Source: Roseobacter sp. (GTDB lineage Bacteria; Pseudomonadota; Alphaproteobacteria; Rhodobacterales; Rhodobacteraceae). Taken from it: 64,000 nucleotides of DNA. The stretch's first letter is position 1; the number at the start of each line of letters is the position of its first letter. Shown one piece after another: positions 1 through 9,256 of the stretch. A program made the position numbers and the translations under genes. Where the stretch lies: positions 1-64,000 of the forward strand of contig JAGXGZ010000056.1 of NCBI GenBank assembly GCA_024636495.1. Direction: 5' to 3'. Below the pieces are notes generated by a model. That model was not told where the DNA came from and searched no databases. It was given only the letters and a program-made list of their open reading frames with translations.

Positions 1-28
1 ACGTGGCGGAAATCAGGAAGAGGTAACT

Positions 29-1045
29 ATGAATAAATCCGTATTTTTTGGTGCGATGACAGTGGCTGGCGTTCTTGCCGGTGCATCTGCTGCCGCAACA
101 CTTGACGACGTAAAAGCACGCGGCAAACTGAACTGTGGTGTGACAACCGGTCTGGTTGGTTTTGCTGCGCCAAACGCCAATGGCGAATGGGAAGGTTTTG
201 ACGTTGCAGTATGCCGCGCCGTTGCAGCCGCCATTTTCGCTGACCCAACAGCAGTTGAATTCATCCCGACAACCGGCAAGACCCGCTTTACAGCACTTGC
301 ATCGGGCGAGATCGATTTCCTTGCGCGCAACACCACGTGGACATTCTCCCGCGATACAGACCTGAAGTTCGACTTCATCGGCGTAAACTACTACGATGGT
401 CAGGGCTTTATGGTGCCAAAAGCGCTTGGCGTTTCGTCCGCCAAGGACCTGGACGGGGCGACTGTCTGCATTCAGACCGGTACAACAACCGAACTGAACT
501 TGGCTGACTTCTTCCGCGCAAACAACATCTCGTACGAGCCCGTGCCAATTGAGACAAACGCCGAAGGCCAGCAGCAGTACCTTGCCGGTGCGTGCGACAC
601 GTACACAACAGACGCCTCCGGTCTGGCTTCCACACGTGCGACATTCGAGACACCTGGCGATCACATCATTCTGCCAGAAATCATCTCGAAAGAGCCTTTG
701 GGCCCGTTGGTTCGCCACGGCGACAACGACTGGGGCGACATCACGCGTTGGGTTCTTTATGCTCTGGTCGCAGCTGAAGAGCTGGGTGTCACATCGGCAA
801 ACGTCGAAGAGATGGCAACAAGCACAACCAACCCAGAAGTTGCCCGCCTGTTGGGCACCGAAGGCACATTGGGTGCGATGATCGGTCTTGAAGCTGATTG
901 GGCCAAGAACGCAATCGCGTCCCAAGGCAACTATGGTGAAATCTTTGCCAAGAACATCGGCGAAGAAACACCAATCGGTCTGGCCCGCGGCTTGAACGCT
1001 CAGTGGACAGATGGCGGCCTGATGTACGCGCCTCCTTTCCGCTAA
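29..1045 (+). CDS. aapJ: General L-amino-acid ABC transporter, periplasmic substrate-binding protein (AapJ/BztA)
   Basis: The product is 338 residues with an N-terminal hydrophobic signal peptide (about residues 1-22, ending ASAAA), followed by a type-2 periplasmic binding protein fold of the polar-amino-acid class. The segment TTGLVGFAAPNANGEWEGFD is typical of AapJ/BztA, and the length matches that family (about 340). It should capture glutamate, glutamine, aspartate and related amino acids in the periplasm and deliver them to the AapQ-AapM permease. The start is supported by GGAAGAGG just upstream. It is the first gene of aapJQMP and is separated from aapQ by 121 bases that hold a hairpin, which fits higher expression of the binding protein than of the membrane subunits. 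The promoter lies outside the window. Confidence 0.95.
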   Translation: MNKSVFFGAMTVAGVLAGASAAATLDDVKARGKLNCGVTTGLVGFAAPNANGEWEGFDVAVCRAVAAAIFADPTAVEFIPTTGKTRFTALASGEIDFLARNTTWTFSRDTDLKFDFIGVNYYDGQGFMVPKALGVSSAKDLDGATVCIQTGTTTELNLADFFRANNISYEPVPIETNAEGQQQYLAGACDTYTTDASGLASTRATFETPGDHIILPEIISKEPLGPLVRHGDNDWGDITRWVLYALVAAEELGVTSANVEEMATSTTNPEVARLLGTEGTLGAMIGLEADWAKNAIASQGNYGEIFAKNIGEETPIGLARGLNAQWTDGGLMYAPPFR

Positions 1046-1055
1046 ATACTTTGGC

Positions 1056-1083
1056 AAGGGGCGCGGTTCATGCCGCGCCCCTT
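1056..1083 (+). terminator. Intercistronic hairpin between aapJ and aapQ
   Basis: A perfect 11-bp stem (AAGGGGCGCGG and its complement) with a six-base loop begins 11 bases after the aapJ stop and is followed by the moderately T-rich GTTCCTTTTGTG. It can act as a partial terminator or a 3'-end stabiliser, so that aapJ mRNA exceeds aapQMP mRNA. Such hairpins are common after binding-protein genes in ABC operons; the role here is inferred. Confidence 0.7.
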
Positions 1084-1166
1084 GTTCCTTTTGTGACCAA
1101 AAACAAACCCGGCCAGTGACGTCGAATGACGCGCAATAAATAGGTCCGGAACACAGGGATAATCTG

Positions 1167-2381
1167 ATGACGACAATGTCCGACCCTCAACAGGGTTCGT
1201 TCCGGCTGTCGATGTTGCTCAACGACACCCGCTACAGATCTTATACATTCCAGTTTATCGCTTTGATCCTTCTCATCGCGTTGATGGCGTTTTTAGGCAT
1301 CAATCTGGTGCGGAACCTTGCAAGCGCTGGTTTGAATATTTCGTATGAATTTCTGAACGTTCCTGCGGGCTATGACGTTCAACAGACTTTGATCGACTAT
1401 AACAGTCAGTCCAGTAATCTTCGTGCCGCGATGGTCGGGATCATCAATACGCTCTTGGTTGCGTTCTTGGCGTGCGTAACGGCAACGATACTCGGGGTCA
1501 TCGCAGGCGTTGCACGATTGTCGAAAAACTGGCTCGTGTCGAAGCTGATGTCTGTCTACGTCGAGATCTTTCGCAATATCCCTGTGTTGATCTGGATCCT
1601 GATGATCTACACGCTGATGACTGCGGTGCTGCCTGCGCCGAATGCGTTTCGTGGTGACAATGCTACGTCCAGCATGTTGTTCGATGCCTTTGCCTTTACC
1701 AACCGCGGTGTTTATATCCCCGCGCCTGTTTGGGGTCCGGGGTCGATGATCGTTGTTGCGACTTTTATTTTGTCGATCATCGCCGTAATCTTCTACCGCC
1801 GCTACGCAGTAAAACTGCTGTTTGATACCGGCAAGCTGCTGCCCACGGGGTGGCCGACGCTTGCAATCCTCGTAGTCCCGACGTTGCTGATGTTCTTTAT
1901 CATGGGCCGCCCGGTAGGTTTGGATTATCCGGCCTTGCGCGGCTTCAACTTTCAAGGTGGCATCCAGATTGGTGCGCCGTTGATTGCACTTTGGCTGGCG
2001 CTTTCTGTCTATACGGGTGCTTTCATTGCAGAAAACGTGCGTGCGGGTATTCAGGCGATTTCCAAAGGCCAGACCGAAGCAGCATCGTCACTGGGCTTGC
2101 GCCCCAAGCGTGTGATGAACCTTGTCGTGCTGCCCCAAGCGCTGCGCGTGATCATTCCGCCGCTGATTTCCCAGTACCTGAACATCACCAAGAACTCATC
2201 ATTGGCCATCGCCGTGGGCTACGCGGATATCACTGCGACGCTTGGTGGGATCACCTTGAACCAGACAGGCCGCGCCATTGAATGCGTTTTGTTGCTGATG
2301 CTTTTCTATCTCACGATCTCGCTGTCGATTTCCGCAATCATGAACGTCTACAACAACAACGTCAGCCTGAGGGAGCGGTAA
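1167..2381 (+). CDS. aapQ: General L-amino-acid ABC transporter, permease subunit (AapQ/BztB)
   Basis: This 404-residue inner-membrane protein has about eight hydrophobic segments and a C-terminal HisM/GlnP-type permease domain. The EAA signature around QTEAASSLGLRPKRVMNLVVLPQA (broken here by position, about residues 306-330) contacts the ATPase. The long N-terminal extension with the extra periplasmic loop is characteristic of AapQ/BztB rather than of short amino acid permeases. It pairs with the next gene to form the translocation channel. The gene after it starts one base past its stop, so the two are translated from one message. The start could be the first ATG or the in-frame ATG three codons later; the sequence does not decide. 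Confidence 0.94.
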   Translation: MTTMSDPQQGSFRLSMLLNDTRYRSYTFQFIALILLIALMAFLGINLVRNLASAGLNISYEFLNVPAGYDVQQTLIDYNSQSSNLRAAMVGIINTLLVAFLACVTATILGVIAGVARLSKNWLVSKLMSVYVEIFRNIPVLIWILMIYTLMTAVLPAPNAFRGDNATSSMLFDAFAFTNRGVYIPAPVWGPGSMIVVATFILSIIAVIFYRRYAVKLLFDTGKLLPTGWPTLAILVVPTLLMFFIMGRPVGLDYPALRGFNFQGGIQIGAPLIALWLALSVYTGAFIAENVRAGIQAISKGQTEAASSLGLRPKRVMNLVVLPQALRVIIPPLISQYLNITKNSSLAIAVGYADITATLGGITLNQTGRAIECVLLLMLFYLTISLSISAIMNVYNNNVSLRER

Positions 2382-2382
2382 T

Positions 2383-3678
2383 ATGTCAGATACACATGCC
2401 CAAACCGTAACCTATGTCCGTGACACGATGTTGCCTCAGGCGGCACCACCGTCCACGACGCAAGGCCCGGTTAAATGGATGCGCGAAAGCCTGTTTTCGT
2501 CTATCCCTTACACGATACTGACAATTGCTGCGATCTACGTGATCTACGTGGTGCTTTCGGGGTTCCTGCCCTGGCTCTTGGGTGGCGTCTGGACAACGTC
2601 GAACATCCGTGAATGCCGCGAAGTCCTTGATGGGGCCTCGGGGGGCTGTTTTTCAGTCCTTTCAGAGCGTTGGAATCAGTTGCTGTTCGGTATTTCCTAT
2701 CCTCAAGACGGCTACTGGCGTCCAACATTGGCGTTTATTCTGCTGTTTGTCGCAATCGCGCCTGTTTTGTTTTCGTCCGTACCCCGCAAATTGTTTATCG
2801 TCACCGGCCTGTATCCTTTCATTGCGTTCTGGTTGATTTGGGGTGGGACTATTCTGGTGCCACTCGCAGCTTTGTTGAGCATTGCGGCTGGCTATGTCGT
2901 CTATAGCAAGTTGGTTAAGACGAACTTTGCTGCTGCATTGGCTGCCGGTGTGGTCGTTGCCGCCGTGATCTGGGTGATCCTTGGGTTCATCACACCAAGC
3001 CTGTCGGGCCTCTTTGCACTTGAGGAAGTCGCTTCGCGCAACATGGGGGGCTTTATGCTTAACATGATCCTCGGGGTGATCTGCGTGTCGCTGTCGTTGC
3101 CCTTGGGCATCGTGCTGGCACTGGGCCGGCAGTCCAGCCTGCCGATTATCAAGCTGATCTGCGTGGTCTTCATCGAATTCATTCGGGGTGTGCCGTTGAT
3201 CACCTTGCTTTTCGTGGCAAACGTAGTTCTGGCATATTTCCTACCGCCCGGAACGAATTTTGACCTTATCTTGCGCGTGATCATCATGATCACCATGTTC
3301 GCCTCGGCTTATATCGCCGAGGTGATCCGAGGGGGGCTGGCAGCGTTGCCGCGCGGTCAGTACGAAGGGGCCGAAAGCCTTGGGCTGGACTATGCGCAGT
3401 CCATGCGCCTGATCATCCTGCCGCAAGCGCTGAAGATTTCGATCCCGGGTATCGTTAACGTGGCCGTGGGTCTGTTCAAGGACACAACACTGGTCTCGAT
3501 CATCTCTATGTTCGATCTAGTGGGCATGATCCGGGGCCCGATCCTTGCCTCAACCGATTGGAACGGCGTCTACTGGGAGCTTTGGGGCTTTGCCGCGCTG
3601 CTGTTCTTTGTCGTTTGTTACGGCATTTCGCAATATTCACAATGGCTGGAACGTCAACTCCAGACCGAGCACCGTTAA
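2383..3678 (+). CDS. aapM: General L-amino-acid ABC transporter, permease subunit (AapM/BztC)
   Basis: The product is 431 residues, the second and larger permease of the Aap/Bzt system. Its N-terminal half has several membrane segments and a cysteine-containing periplasmic loop (about residues 70-95). The C-terminal half is the canonical permease domain with the EAA loop GQYEGAESLGLDYAQSMRLI (about residues 326-345). It forms the heterodimeric channel with AapQ. GGGAGCGG, which lies in the end of aapQ, supplies the ribosome-binding site, and only one base separates the two genes. AapP follows after 15 bases. Confidence 0.94.
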   Translation: MSDTHAQTVTYVRDTMLPQAAPPSTTQGPVKWMRESLFSSIPYTILTIAAIYVIYVVLSGFLPWLLGGVWTTSNIRECREVLDGASGGCFSVLSERWNQLLFGISYPQDGYWRPTLAFILLFVAIAPVLFSSVPRKLFIVTGLYPFIAFWLIWGGTILVPLAALLSIAAGYVVYSKLVKTNFAAALAAGVVVAAVIWVILGFITPSLSGLFALEEVASRNMGGFMLNMILGVICVSLSLPLGIVLALGRQSSLPIIKLICVVFIEFIRGVPLITLLFVANVVLAYFLPPGTNFDLILRVIIMITMFASAYIAEVIRGGLAALPRGQYEGAESLGLDYAQSMRLIILPQALKISIPGIVNVAVGLFKDTTLVSIISMFDLVGMIRGPILASTDWNGVYWELWGFAALLFFVVCYGISQYSQWLERQLQTEHR

Positions 3679-3693
3679 GGAAAGGCTGAACTT

Positions 3694-4464
3694 ATGGCTG
3701 AACAAGCACAAGCATTGAAGGTCTCGGACGAGGTCGCCATCAGCATCGAGAAGATGAACAAGTGGTACGGTACTTTCCACGTGCTGCGCGACATTGACCT
3801 GACCGTTTATCGGGGCGAGCGTATTGTCATCGCAGGCCCGTCGGGGTCCGGAAAATCAACGCTGATCCGTTGCATCAACGCCTTAGAAGAACACCAAAAA
3901 GGACGGATTGAGGTAGACGGTACGGTTTTGTCTTCTGATGTGAAAAATATTGATAAAATCCGGTCAGAGGTGGGCATGTGCTTTCAGCACTTTAACCTGT
4001 TCCCACATCTGACGATCCTAGAGAACTGTACTCTGGCCCCGATCTGGGTTCGTAAAACACCCAAGAAAGAGGCCGAGGAAATAGCGATGCATTTCCTCGA
4101 AAAAGTTAAGATCCCCGATCAGGCCGATAAATATCCCGGTCAGCTTTCAGGTGGTCAGCAACAGCGCGTGGCGATTGCGCGCTCTTTGTGCATGCGTCCG
4201 CGGATCATGTTGTTCGATGAACCGACATCCGCGCTCGACCCTGAGATGATCAAGGAAGTTCTGGATACGATGGTAGAACTTGCCGAAGAAGGCATGACCA
4301 TGCTGTGCGTGACCCACGAGATGGGTTTTGCCCGTCAGGTCGCCAATCGGGTGATCTTTATGGATGAAGGTCAAATCGTTGAACAGAACGAACCTGAAGA
4401 GTTCTTTAACAACCCACAAAGCCCACGAACCAAGCTGTTCCTGAGCCAGATATTGGGTCACTAA
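3694..4464 (+). CDS. aapP: General L-amino-acid ABC transporter, ATP-binding subunit (AapP/BztD)
   Basis: This 256-residue ABC ATPase shows Walker [10 protein letters not shown] (about residues 48-56), the Q-loop [10 protein letters not shown], the signature LSGGQQQR (about residues 151-158), Walker [13 protein letters not shown] and the switch histidine in CVTHEMGFA. This is the polar-amino-acid (GlnQ/HisP) type. It powers the AapQ-AapM channel at the cytoplasmic face. AAGGAAAGG precedes the start. It is the last gene of the operon and is followed within ten bases by a GC-rich hairpin. Confidence 0.95.
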   Translation: MAEQAQALKVSDEVAISIEKMNKWYGTFHVLRDIDLTVYRGERIVIAGPSGSGKSTLIRCINALEEHQKGRIEVDGTVLSSDVKNIDKIRSEVGMCFQHFNLFPHLTILENCTLAPIWVRKTPKKEAEEIAMHFLEKVKIPDQADKYPGQLSGGQQQRVAIARSLCMRPRIMLFDEPTSALDPEMIKEVLDTMVELAEEGMTMLCVTHEMGFARQVANRVIFMDEGQIVEQNEPEEFFNNPQSPRTKLFLSQILGH

Positions 4465-4473
4465 GACAAAGTC

Positions 4474-4495
4474 AGGGCGGGGATGTCCCCGCCCT
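4474..4495. terminator. Hairpin between convergent aapP and sixA-like genes
   Basis: A nearly self-complementary GC-rich block (AGGGCGGGGA, two bases, TCCCCGCCCT) lies between the aapP stop and the TAG stop of the minus-strand phosphatase, overlapping the latter by two bases. On the minus strand it is followed by a T-rich stretch (CTGACTTTGTCTTAG). It probably ends both transcripts. Confidence 0.6.
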
Positions 4496-4997
4496 AGGTT
4501 GGCGCAGGCAGATCGCGCGGCACGACGATACTGTTTACTTTTCCAATGCCCCACGATACATCAGCCCAGTTATCGACATCAAAGGTCGCCACAATTGTCG
4601 CCCCAGTGGGATAGTGGTGAATGCCATCAGGGTTTGGTGGCGTCTTAACCATTTGCTCTGCCATAATGGCAATGCCGGGATTATGACCGATCAAAAGAAC
4701 GGTGTCATCTTTGGCTGAGTGCAGAACTTTCAATATTTCGTCTGCATCCGCCAGATAAAGCGTTTTTTCAAAGCGTATTTCCGGCGTTCCCTCAACAGCT
4801 AGCATATCCAAGGTTTGCCGCGTTCGGGTCGCCGTTGAACAAAGCACCGTTTTCGGGACAAGTCCCTTTTCTTTCAACCATATACCAAGCGAGGTGGCAT
4901 TCATTTTGCCGCGATCATTCAGCGTGCGGTCATGGTCCGAGGCTCCTGCCTTGGACCAATCTGACTTTGCATGCCGCATCAGTATCAGACGTTTCAT
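4494..4997 (-). CDS. SixA-like histidine phosphatase family protein
   Basis: This is a 167-residue protein of the histidine phosphatase (phosphoglycerate-mutase-like) superfamily. The catalytic RHG-type motif sits at the very N-terminus (LILMRHAKSDW), and the second catalytic histidine is in LLIGHNPG. Size and motifs match the SixA group, which removes phosphate from phosphohistidine proteins; the actual substrate is unknown. I start it at the ATG giving MKRLILMRHAKSD because longer in-frame starts would run into argB. That ATG lies one base before the argB stop codon, so it follows argB directly on the minus strand. Confidence 0.85.
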   Translation of the reverse strand: MKRLILMRHAKSDWSKAGASDHDRTLNDRGKMNATSLGIWLKEKGLVPKTVLCSTATRTRQTLDMLAVEGTPEIRFEKTLYLADADEILKVLHSAKDDTVLLIGHNPGIAIMAEQMVKTPPNPDGIHHYPTGATIVATFDVDNWADVSWGIGKVNSIVVPRDLPAPT

Positions 4998-4998
4998 A

Positions 4999-5862
4999 TC
5001 ACCCCTTGCGGATAATACTGCCGGCCCCATGCTCGGTAAAGAGTTCAAGCAGGCAGGCATTTGGCGCACGGCCGTCAAGGATAACAGCAGCACGTACACC
5101 ACCCTCGATCGCCTGAAGCGCGGTTTCGGTTTTCGGGATCATACCGCCCGCAATCGTACCATCTGCAACCATTTCGCGGATTTGAGCCGCAGTAAGTTCC
5201 GTCAATACTTCGCCTTGGGCGTTCTTCACCCCGGCGACGTCGGTCAGCAACAGCAGCCGGTCCGCTTTAAGCGCAGCAGCAATTGCGCCCGCTGCCGTGT
5301 CACCGTTGATATTGAACGTCTCGCCGTTGCGCCCCATCCCAAGTGGCGCGATGACAGGAATGATCCCTTTATCGGCCAGGTCGCGCAGCAGACGCGGATT
5401 AACCTCGGTTGGTGCGCCGACAAGGCCCAGTTCAGGGTCTTCTTGATCACAAATGATCAAGCCGCTGTCTTTTCCAGACACACCCACACAGCGCCCGCCT
5501 TGGGCTGTGATGGCCTGAACAATGCGAGCGTTAACCAAGCCAGACAAAACCATCTCGACCACTTCCATGGTCGCAGCATCTGTAACACGCTTGCCGTTAA
5601 TAAACTCTGACTTGATATCAAGCCGCTTCAGCATGGCGTTGATCATCGGGCCACCGCCATGGATGATCACGGGGTTCACACCGACTTGGCGCATCAATGC
5701 GACGTCGCGTGCGAACTCTTCCATTGCTTCATCGCTGCCCATGGCATGGCCGCCCAGTTTGATAACAACTGTCGCATCGGCATAGCGTTGAAGGTAGGGC
5801 AGCGCTTGACTAAGCGTTTGTGCCGTGGCGATCCAGTCGCGATTCATGTCTTGTTTTCTCAT
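4999..5862 (-). CDS. argB: Acetylglutamate kinase
   Basis: ArgB phosphorylates N-acetyl-L-glutamate with ATP, the second step of arginine synthesis, in the cytoplasm. The 287-residue product shows the amino-acid-kinase fold motifs KLGGHAMG (phosphate-binding lysine and glycine-rich loop), IHGGGP, and [20 protein letters not shown] near the nucleotide site. The length fits the family. I chose the ATG giving [10 protein letters not shown] because TAAGG stands eight bases before it; an ATG five codons later is possible but has no clear ribosome-binding site. The gene lies directly downstream of engB on the minus strand with a 29-base gap. Confidence 0.94.
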   Translation of the reverse strand: MRKQDMNRDWIATAQTLSQALPYLQRYADATVVIKLGGHAMGSDEAMEEFARDVALMRQVGVNPVIIHGGGPMINAMLKRLDIKSEFINGKRVTDAATMEVVEMVLSGLVNARIVQAITAQGGRCVGVSGKDSGLIICDQEDPELGLVGAPTEVNPRLLRDLADKGIIPVIAPLGMGRNGETFNINGDTAAGAIAAALKADRLLLLTDVAGVKNAQGEVLTELTAAQIREMVADGTIAGGMIPKTETALQAIEGGVRAAVILDGRAPNACLLELFTEHGAGSIIRKG

Positions 5863-5891
5863 TCTATGCCTTAGGCGTCCGCCAATATACT

Positions 5892-6542
5892 CTACTCTAA
5901 CGTGCTGATAATGGCACGTAATGTGGGAATACCCCAACCTTTTTCGGATGATGTCACAACGATTTCGGGATAAGCGGCGGGGTGCTTGGCCAAGGCACTG
6001 CGGACCTGATCAAGTATCTTGGCGCGCTCGGTTTCCTTGACTTTATCGGACTTTGTCAAAACACATTGAAACGTTACGGCAGAGCTGTCGAGCAGGGACA
6101 TAATTTCATCGTCGACTTTCTTGACCCCATGGCGTGCGTCGATCAGCACAAAGGCGCGGCGTAGTGTTTGACGCCCAGAAAGGTATTGCTTGAGCAACCG
6201 TTGCCATTTTTCGACAATGGGCAGGGGCGCGTTTGCATAGCCGTAACCCGGCAAATCGACCAGATACGTTTCTTCACCGGCAGTGAAAAAGTTAATCTCT
6301 TGCGTGCGACCCGGCGTGTTAGAGGCACGCGCCAGCGCCTTCATCCCGGTAAGGGCATTGATAAGCGTGGATTTACCCACGTTTGAACGACCGGCAAAAC
6401 ACACCTCCATCCGATCGGCGGGCGGCAATCCGTCCATCGCAACAACGCCTTTAACGAATAGGGTGTCGCCCGCGAACAAAAGCCGCCCCTTTTCAGCAGT
6501 CATTGCGTCGGGTTCTTCTGCGATTTTAAATTGTATTTGCAT
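5892..6542 (-). CDS. engB: Ribosome biogenesis GTP-binding protein EngB (YsxC/YihA)
   Basis: This 216-residue TRAFAC GTPase assists large-subunit ribosome assembly. Visible motifs are the G1 P-loop GRSNVGKST (about residues 51-59), G3 DLPGYG, and G4 TKSDK. Size and the compact single G-domain match EngB. Its ATG overlaps the stop of the upstream MOSC gene (ATGA), so translation is probably coupled. It belongs to the minus-strand run yidC-MOSC-engB-argB, an order common in Rhodobacterales. Confidence 0.95.
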   Translation of the reverse strand: MQIQFKIAEEPDAMTAEKGRLLFAGDTLFVKGVVAMDGLPPADRMEVCFAGRSNVGKSTLINALTGMKALARASNTPGRTQEINFFTAGEETYLVDLPGYGYANAPLPIVEKWQRLLKQYLSGRQTLRRAFVLIDARHGVKKVDDEIMSLLDSSAVTFQCVLTKSDKVKETERAKILDQVRSALAKHPAAYPEIVVTSSEKGWGIPTLRAIISTLE

Positions 6543-7294
6543 CAGATCACCTGTGCTTTGTCACCCAGCGAAAGGTCGCCAGATTGGATTACTTCGGCAT
6601 AAACACCGAAGTCTTGATGGCCAAAAACGCTGTTTAACACATTAAGTGTTTCGGTGTCGCGCAAGCCCGTTATGGGGTTGGTATTGGTTACCATACACCG
6701 CTTGATTGGTTCGCGGATACGCAAAATAGCTGTACCAATTTGCATCTGGCGTCCGATCCATCCGAATTCTGCCCAAGCCGCAACATCGTCCAGCCAAATA
6801 TTGCCGCGCCAGCGTTCTTTTGTGATTGGCTGGCCCAAACCATCAGCAACAGCCGCGTGTGACGCCGTGGTCATGATCGATATCGAGGGGTAGGGGCTGT
6901 CGGTCATTCCGCAATCCGGGACGCTCACGATGTCTTTGGGCGTACTTCGTTCAAGCGGGCAAAGGGGTGAGACCCACGCAATAAAACGCGCCACACCGGC
7001 TTTGGTGTCGGGGGCAAATGTAAGCGGTTCAAGATCCTGATGTGTCAGGGTCACGCGGCGTTCATCCTCGTTCAAAGTTGCCCAAATCCCCGCAAGGCCG
7101 GGCGTGCGGGATCCGATCATAAAGTTCTGGCAGCTCGCCCATTCGGGTTGTGCGGCGTCAAATTTGGTCGCCTCGTGTGTAACGGCCCAAACGCGGTCCC
7201 ATGGCATCGTGCGCCCGACGGTCAGGCGCACGGTTTCAATCGCTTCGCGCCCGTGGCTTTTTATCGGATGCCGGTAAAGCGCATGGACCTGCAT
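6542..7294 (-). CDS. MOSC domain-containing protein
   Basis: The 250-residue product has an N-terminal MOSC_N beta-barrel-like region (ALYRHPIKSHGREAIETVRL) and a C-terminal MOSC domain ending in GVYAEVIQSGDLSLGDK. MOSC proteins are related to the C-terminal domain of Mo-cofactor sulfurase and bind sulfur or Mo-pterin; the YcbX/YiiM group reduces N-hydroxylated compounds. No such activity can be assigned here from sequence alone. The single conserved cysteine expected of YcbX-like proteins may be the one in KRCMVTN. It overlaps yidC by one base upstream (TAATG) and engB downstream. Confidence 0.85.
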   Translation of the reverse strand: MQVHALYRHPIKSHGREAIETVRLTVGRTMPWDRVWAVTHEATKFDAAQPEWASCQNFMIGSRTPGLAGIWATLNEDERRVTLTHQDLEPLTFAPDTKAGVARFIAWVSPLCPLERSTPKDIVSVPDCGMTDSPYPSISIMTTASHAAVADGLGQPITKERWRGNIWLDDVAAWAEFGWIGRQMQIGTAILRIREPIKRCMVTNTNPITGLRDTETLNVLNSVFGHQDFGVYAEVIQSGDLSLGDKAQVI

Positions 7295-9141
7295 TACTTT
7301 TTGCCTTTGCTCGGCGCCTTGCTGTCATTTGTCGCTGTTTTTGGCTTTCGCTTTAGGCCGCCTGTAATGTTCCCAAGAAGGTCGGGTTTGTACCCCTGAC
7401 TGCGCATGATCAGATATTGCTGGGTGAATGTGATCGTGTTGTTGGCAATCCAGTATACGACCAGGCCCGAAGCAAACCCGCCCAGCATGAACATGAATAC
7501 CCAAGGCATCCACGCAAAGATCATTTGTTGCGTAGGGTCCGTAGGGGCCGGGTTCAGCTTTTGTTGTAAGAACATAGAGATGCCCAAAAGCAGCGGTAGA
7601 ATACCAATAAACACCAGCGCCATGATCGACCCCGCATCGGGTGCTGCCCACGGCAGCAAACCGTAGAAGTTAAAGATCGAGGTGGGGTCAGGCGCGCTCA
7701 GATCTTGGAACGGGCCAAAGAAGGGTGCATGACGCAGTTCGAGTGTTACAAAGATAACCTTGTAGAGCGAGAAGAAGATCGGGATTTGCATAATAATCGG
7801 CAAACAGCCGGCGGCCGGGTTCACCTTTTCACGCTTATAAAGCTCCATCATGCCTTGCTGAAGTTTCTGGCGATCTTCGCCAGCGTCCTTTTTCAGCTTT
7901 TCCATCTGTGGCTGGAGTTCCTTCATCTTCGCCATCGAGACGTAAGATTTGTAAGCCAGTGGGAACAGCAGGGCTTTGATCAGCAAGGTCAGGCCGATGA
8001 TAGCGACACCCATGTTGCCGATTAGGATATTGAGGTGGTGAAGCACCCAGAAGATCGGCTTGGTCAAGAAAAAGAACCAACCCCAATCAATCGAGTCGAT
8101 GAACTTGTAGACACCTTTAGCCTCATACTCACGCAAGGTTTCCCATTCTTTTGCGCCAGCAAACAACTGCGTCGTGACTGTAGCTGTTGAACCCGCCGTA
8201 ATCGTTTGGGTCGGCAGAACAGCCTCTGTCTGGAAAATATCAGTTGTTGGCAGGTATTTCACGGTCAGCCGCGAGGCCTGGGCAGGGTCCGGGATCAGGT
8301 TTGTCATGAAATAATGGCCGGTGAAACCGATCCAGCCGTTGGTGACGCCGTCAATGCGTTCGGATGGCACACCATTTACGGCATCAAGGTCGGGAATATC
8401 CTTCCAGCCTGTTTCAAGGAGTTCACCATTGTTCATGGCGACCATACCCTCGTGCAGGATGAAAAAGTTCTGCGCATCCGACGGAATTCCATGGCGCGCG
8501 ATTATGCCGTAGGGGGCCATGGTCACGGATGTTTCGGACGTATTTTCAACCGATTGTTCCACATCAAACATGTAGTTATCGTCGATCGAAATCACACGCG
8601 TGAAAATCTGTCCTGCGCTGTTATCCCAAGAAATGGTAATGGGCGAGCCGACCGACAGTGTTTCACCATCAACCAGCGACCAAAGCGTATTGGGGCCGGG
8701 GACTTGTTCAGGTGCGATCCCCGCGCCGGCGGCCCAACCGTACAGTGCGTAGTAAGCATCTTGCGTGCCTGCGGGTGATAATAGCGTCACGATTGGTGCG
8801 TCGTCGTCAATCGTGGTGCGGTAATCCTTGAGCAAAAGGTCGTCGACCCGGCCACCTAGCAGTGAAATGGATCCTGACAGACGCGTCGTAGCAATCGGAA
8901 CACGAGGGGCTTGCTCAAGCGCTTCGGCGCGTGTTTCTGCTGGGTTGGCAACCGTTTCGGTTGCTGCAGCCGCGGGTGCAGCGGCATTTGGCGCTGTAAC
9001 ACCTGACGGGGCTGATGTCGTAGCGGTGGCACCGTCGACAGGTGGCACCGTTTCTGGGGGCGGAAACAATAAGAACCAACCAAGGATCACTATGAAACTT
9101 AGAACTGTCGCCAGAATGAGATTCTTGTTCTGATCGTCCAT
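7294..9141 (-). CDS. yidC: Membrane protein insertase YidC
   Basis: YidC inserts and folds inner-membrane proteins, alone or with Sec. The 615-residue product has an N-terminal membrane anchor (about residues 7-26), an alanine/threonine/proline-rich linker, the large periplasmic P1 domain (about residues 80-340) and the conserved five-helix core. The core starts near FFFLTKPIFWVLHHLN and includes the cytoplasmic hairpin KMKELQPQMEKLKKDAGEDR. A lysine-rich tail ends the protein, as in Gram-negative YidC. Unlike the common rpmH-rnpA-yidD-yidC order, it is separated from rnpA here by an EAL gene, ttcA and a lipoprotein gene. Confidence 0.96.
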   Translation of the reverse strand: MDDQNKNLILATVLSFIVILGWFLLFPPPETVPPVDGATATTSAPSGVTAPNAAAPAAAATETVANPAETRAEALEQAPRVPIATTRLSGSISLLGGRVDDLLLKDYRTTIDDDAPIVTLLSPAGTQDAYYALYGWAAGAGIAPEQVPGPNTLWSLVDGETLSVGSPITISWDNSAGQIFTRVISIDDNYMFDVEQSVENTSETSVTMAPYGIIARHGIPSDAQNFFILHEGMVAMNNGELLETGWKDIPDLDAVNGVPSERIDGVTNGWIGFTGHYFMTNLIPDPAQASRLTVKYLPTTDIFQTEAVLPTQTITAGSTATVTTQLFAGAKEWETLREYEAKGVYKFIDSIDWGWFFFLTKPIFWVLHHLNILIGNMGVAIIGLTLLIKALLFPLAYKSYVSMAKMKELQPQMEKLKKDAGEDRQKLQQGMMELYKREKVNPAAGCLPIIMQIPIFFSLYKVIFVTLELRHAPFFGPFQDLSAPDPTSIFNFYGLLPWAAPDAGSIMALVFIGILPLLLGISMFLQQKLNPAPTDPTQQMIFAWMPWVFMFMLGGFASGLVVYWIANNTITFTQQYLIMRSQGYKPDLLGNITGGLKRKPKTATNDSKAPSKGKK

Positions 9142-9256
9142 ATGACCGCCACCTGATGTCTATAATATCAGCGTGGTTTCAACAGAGTGCAGCGTCAAAG
9201 GTCAAGCGGATTCGGCCCTTTGCAGCAGGTATTGAAGGATGCTGAAGCTGTGCAAG

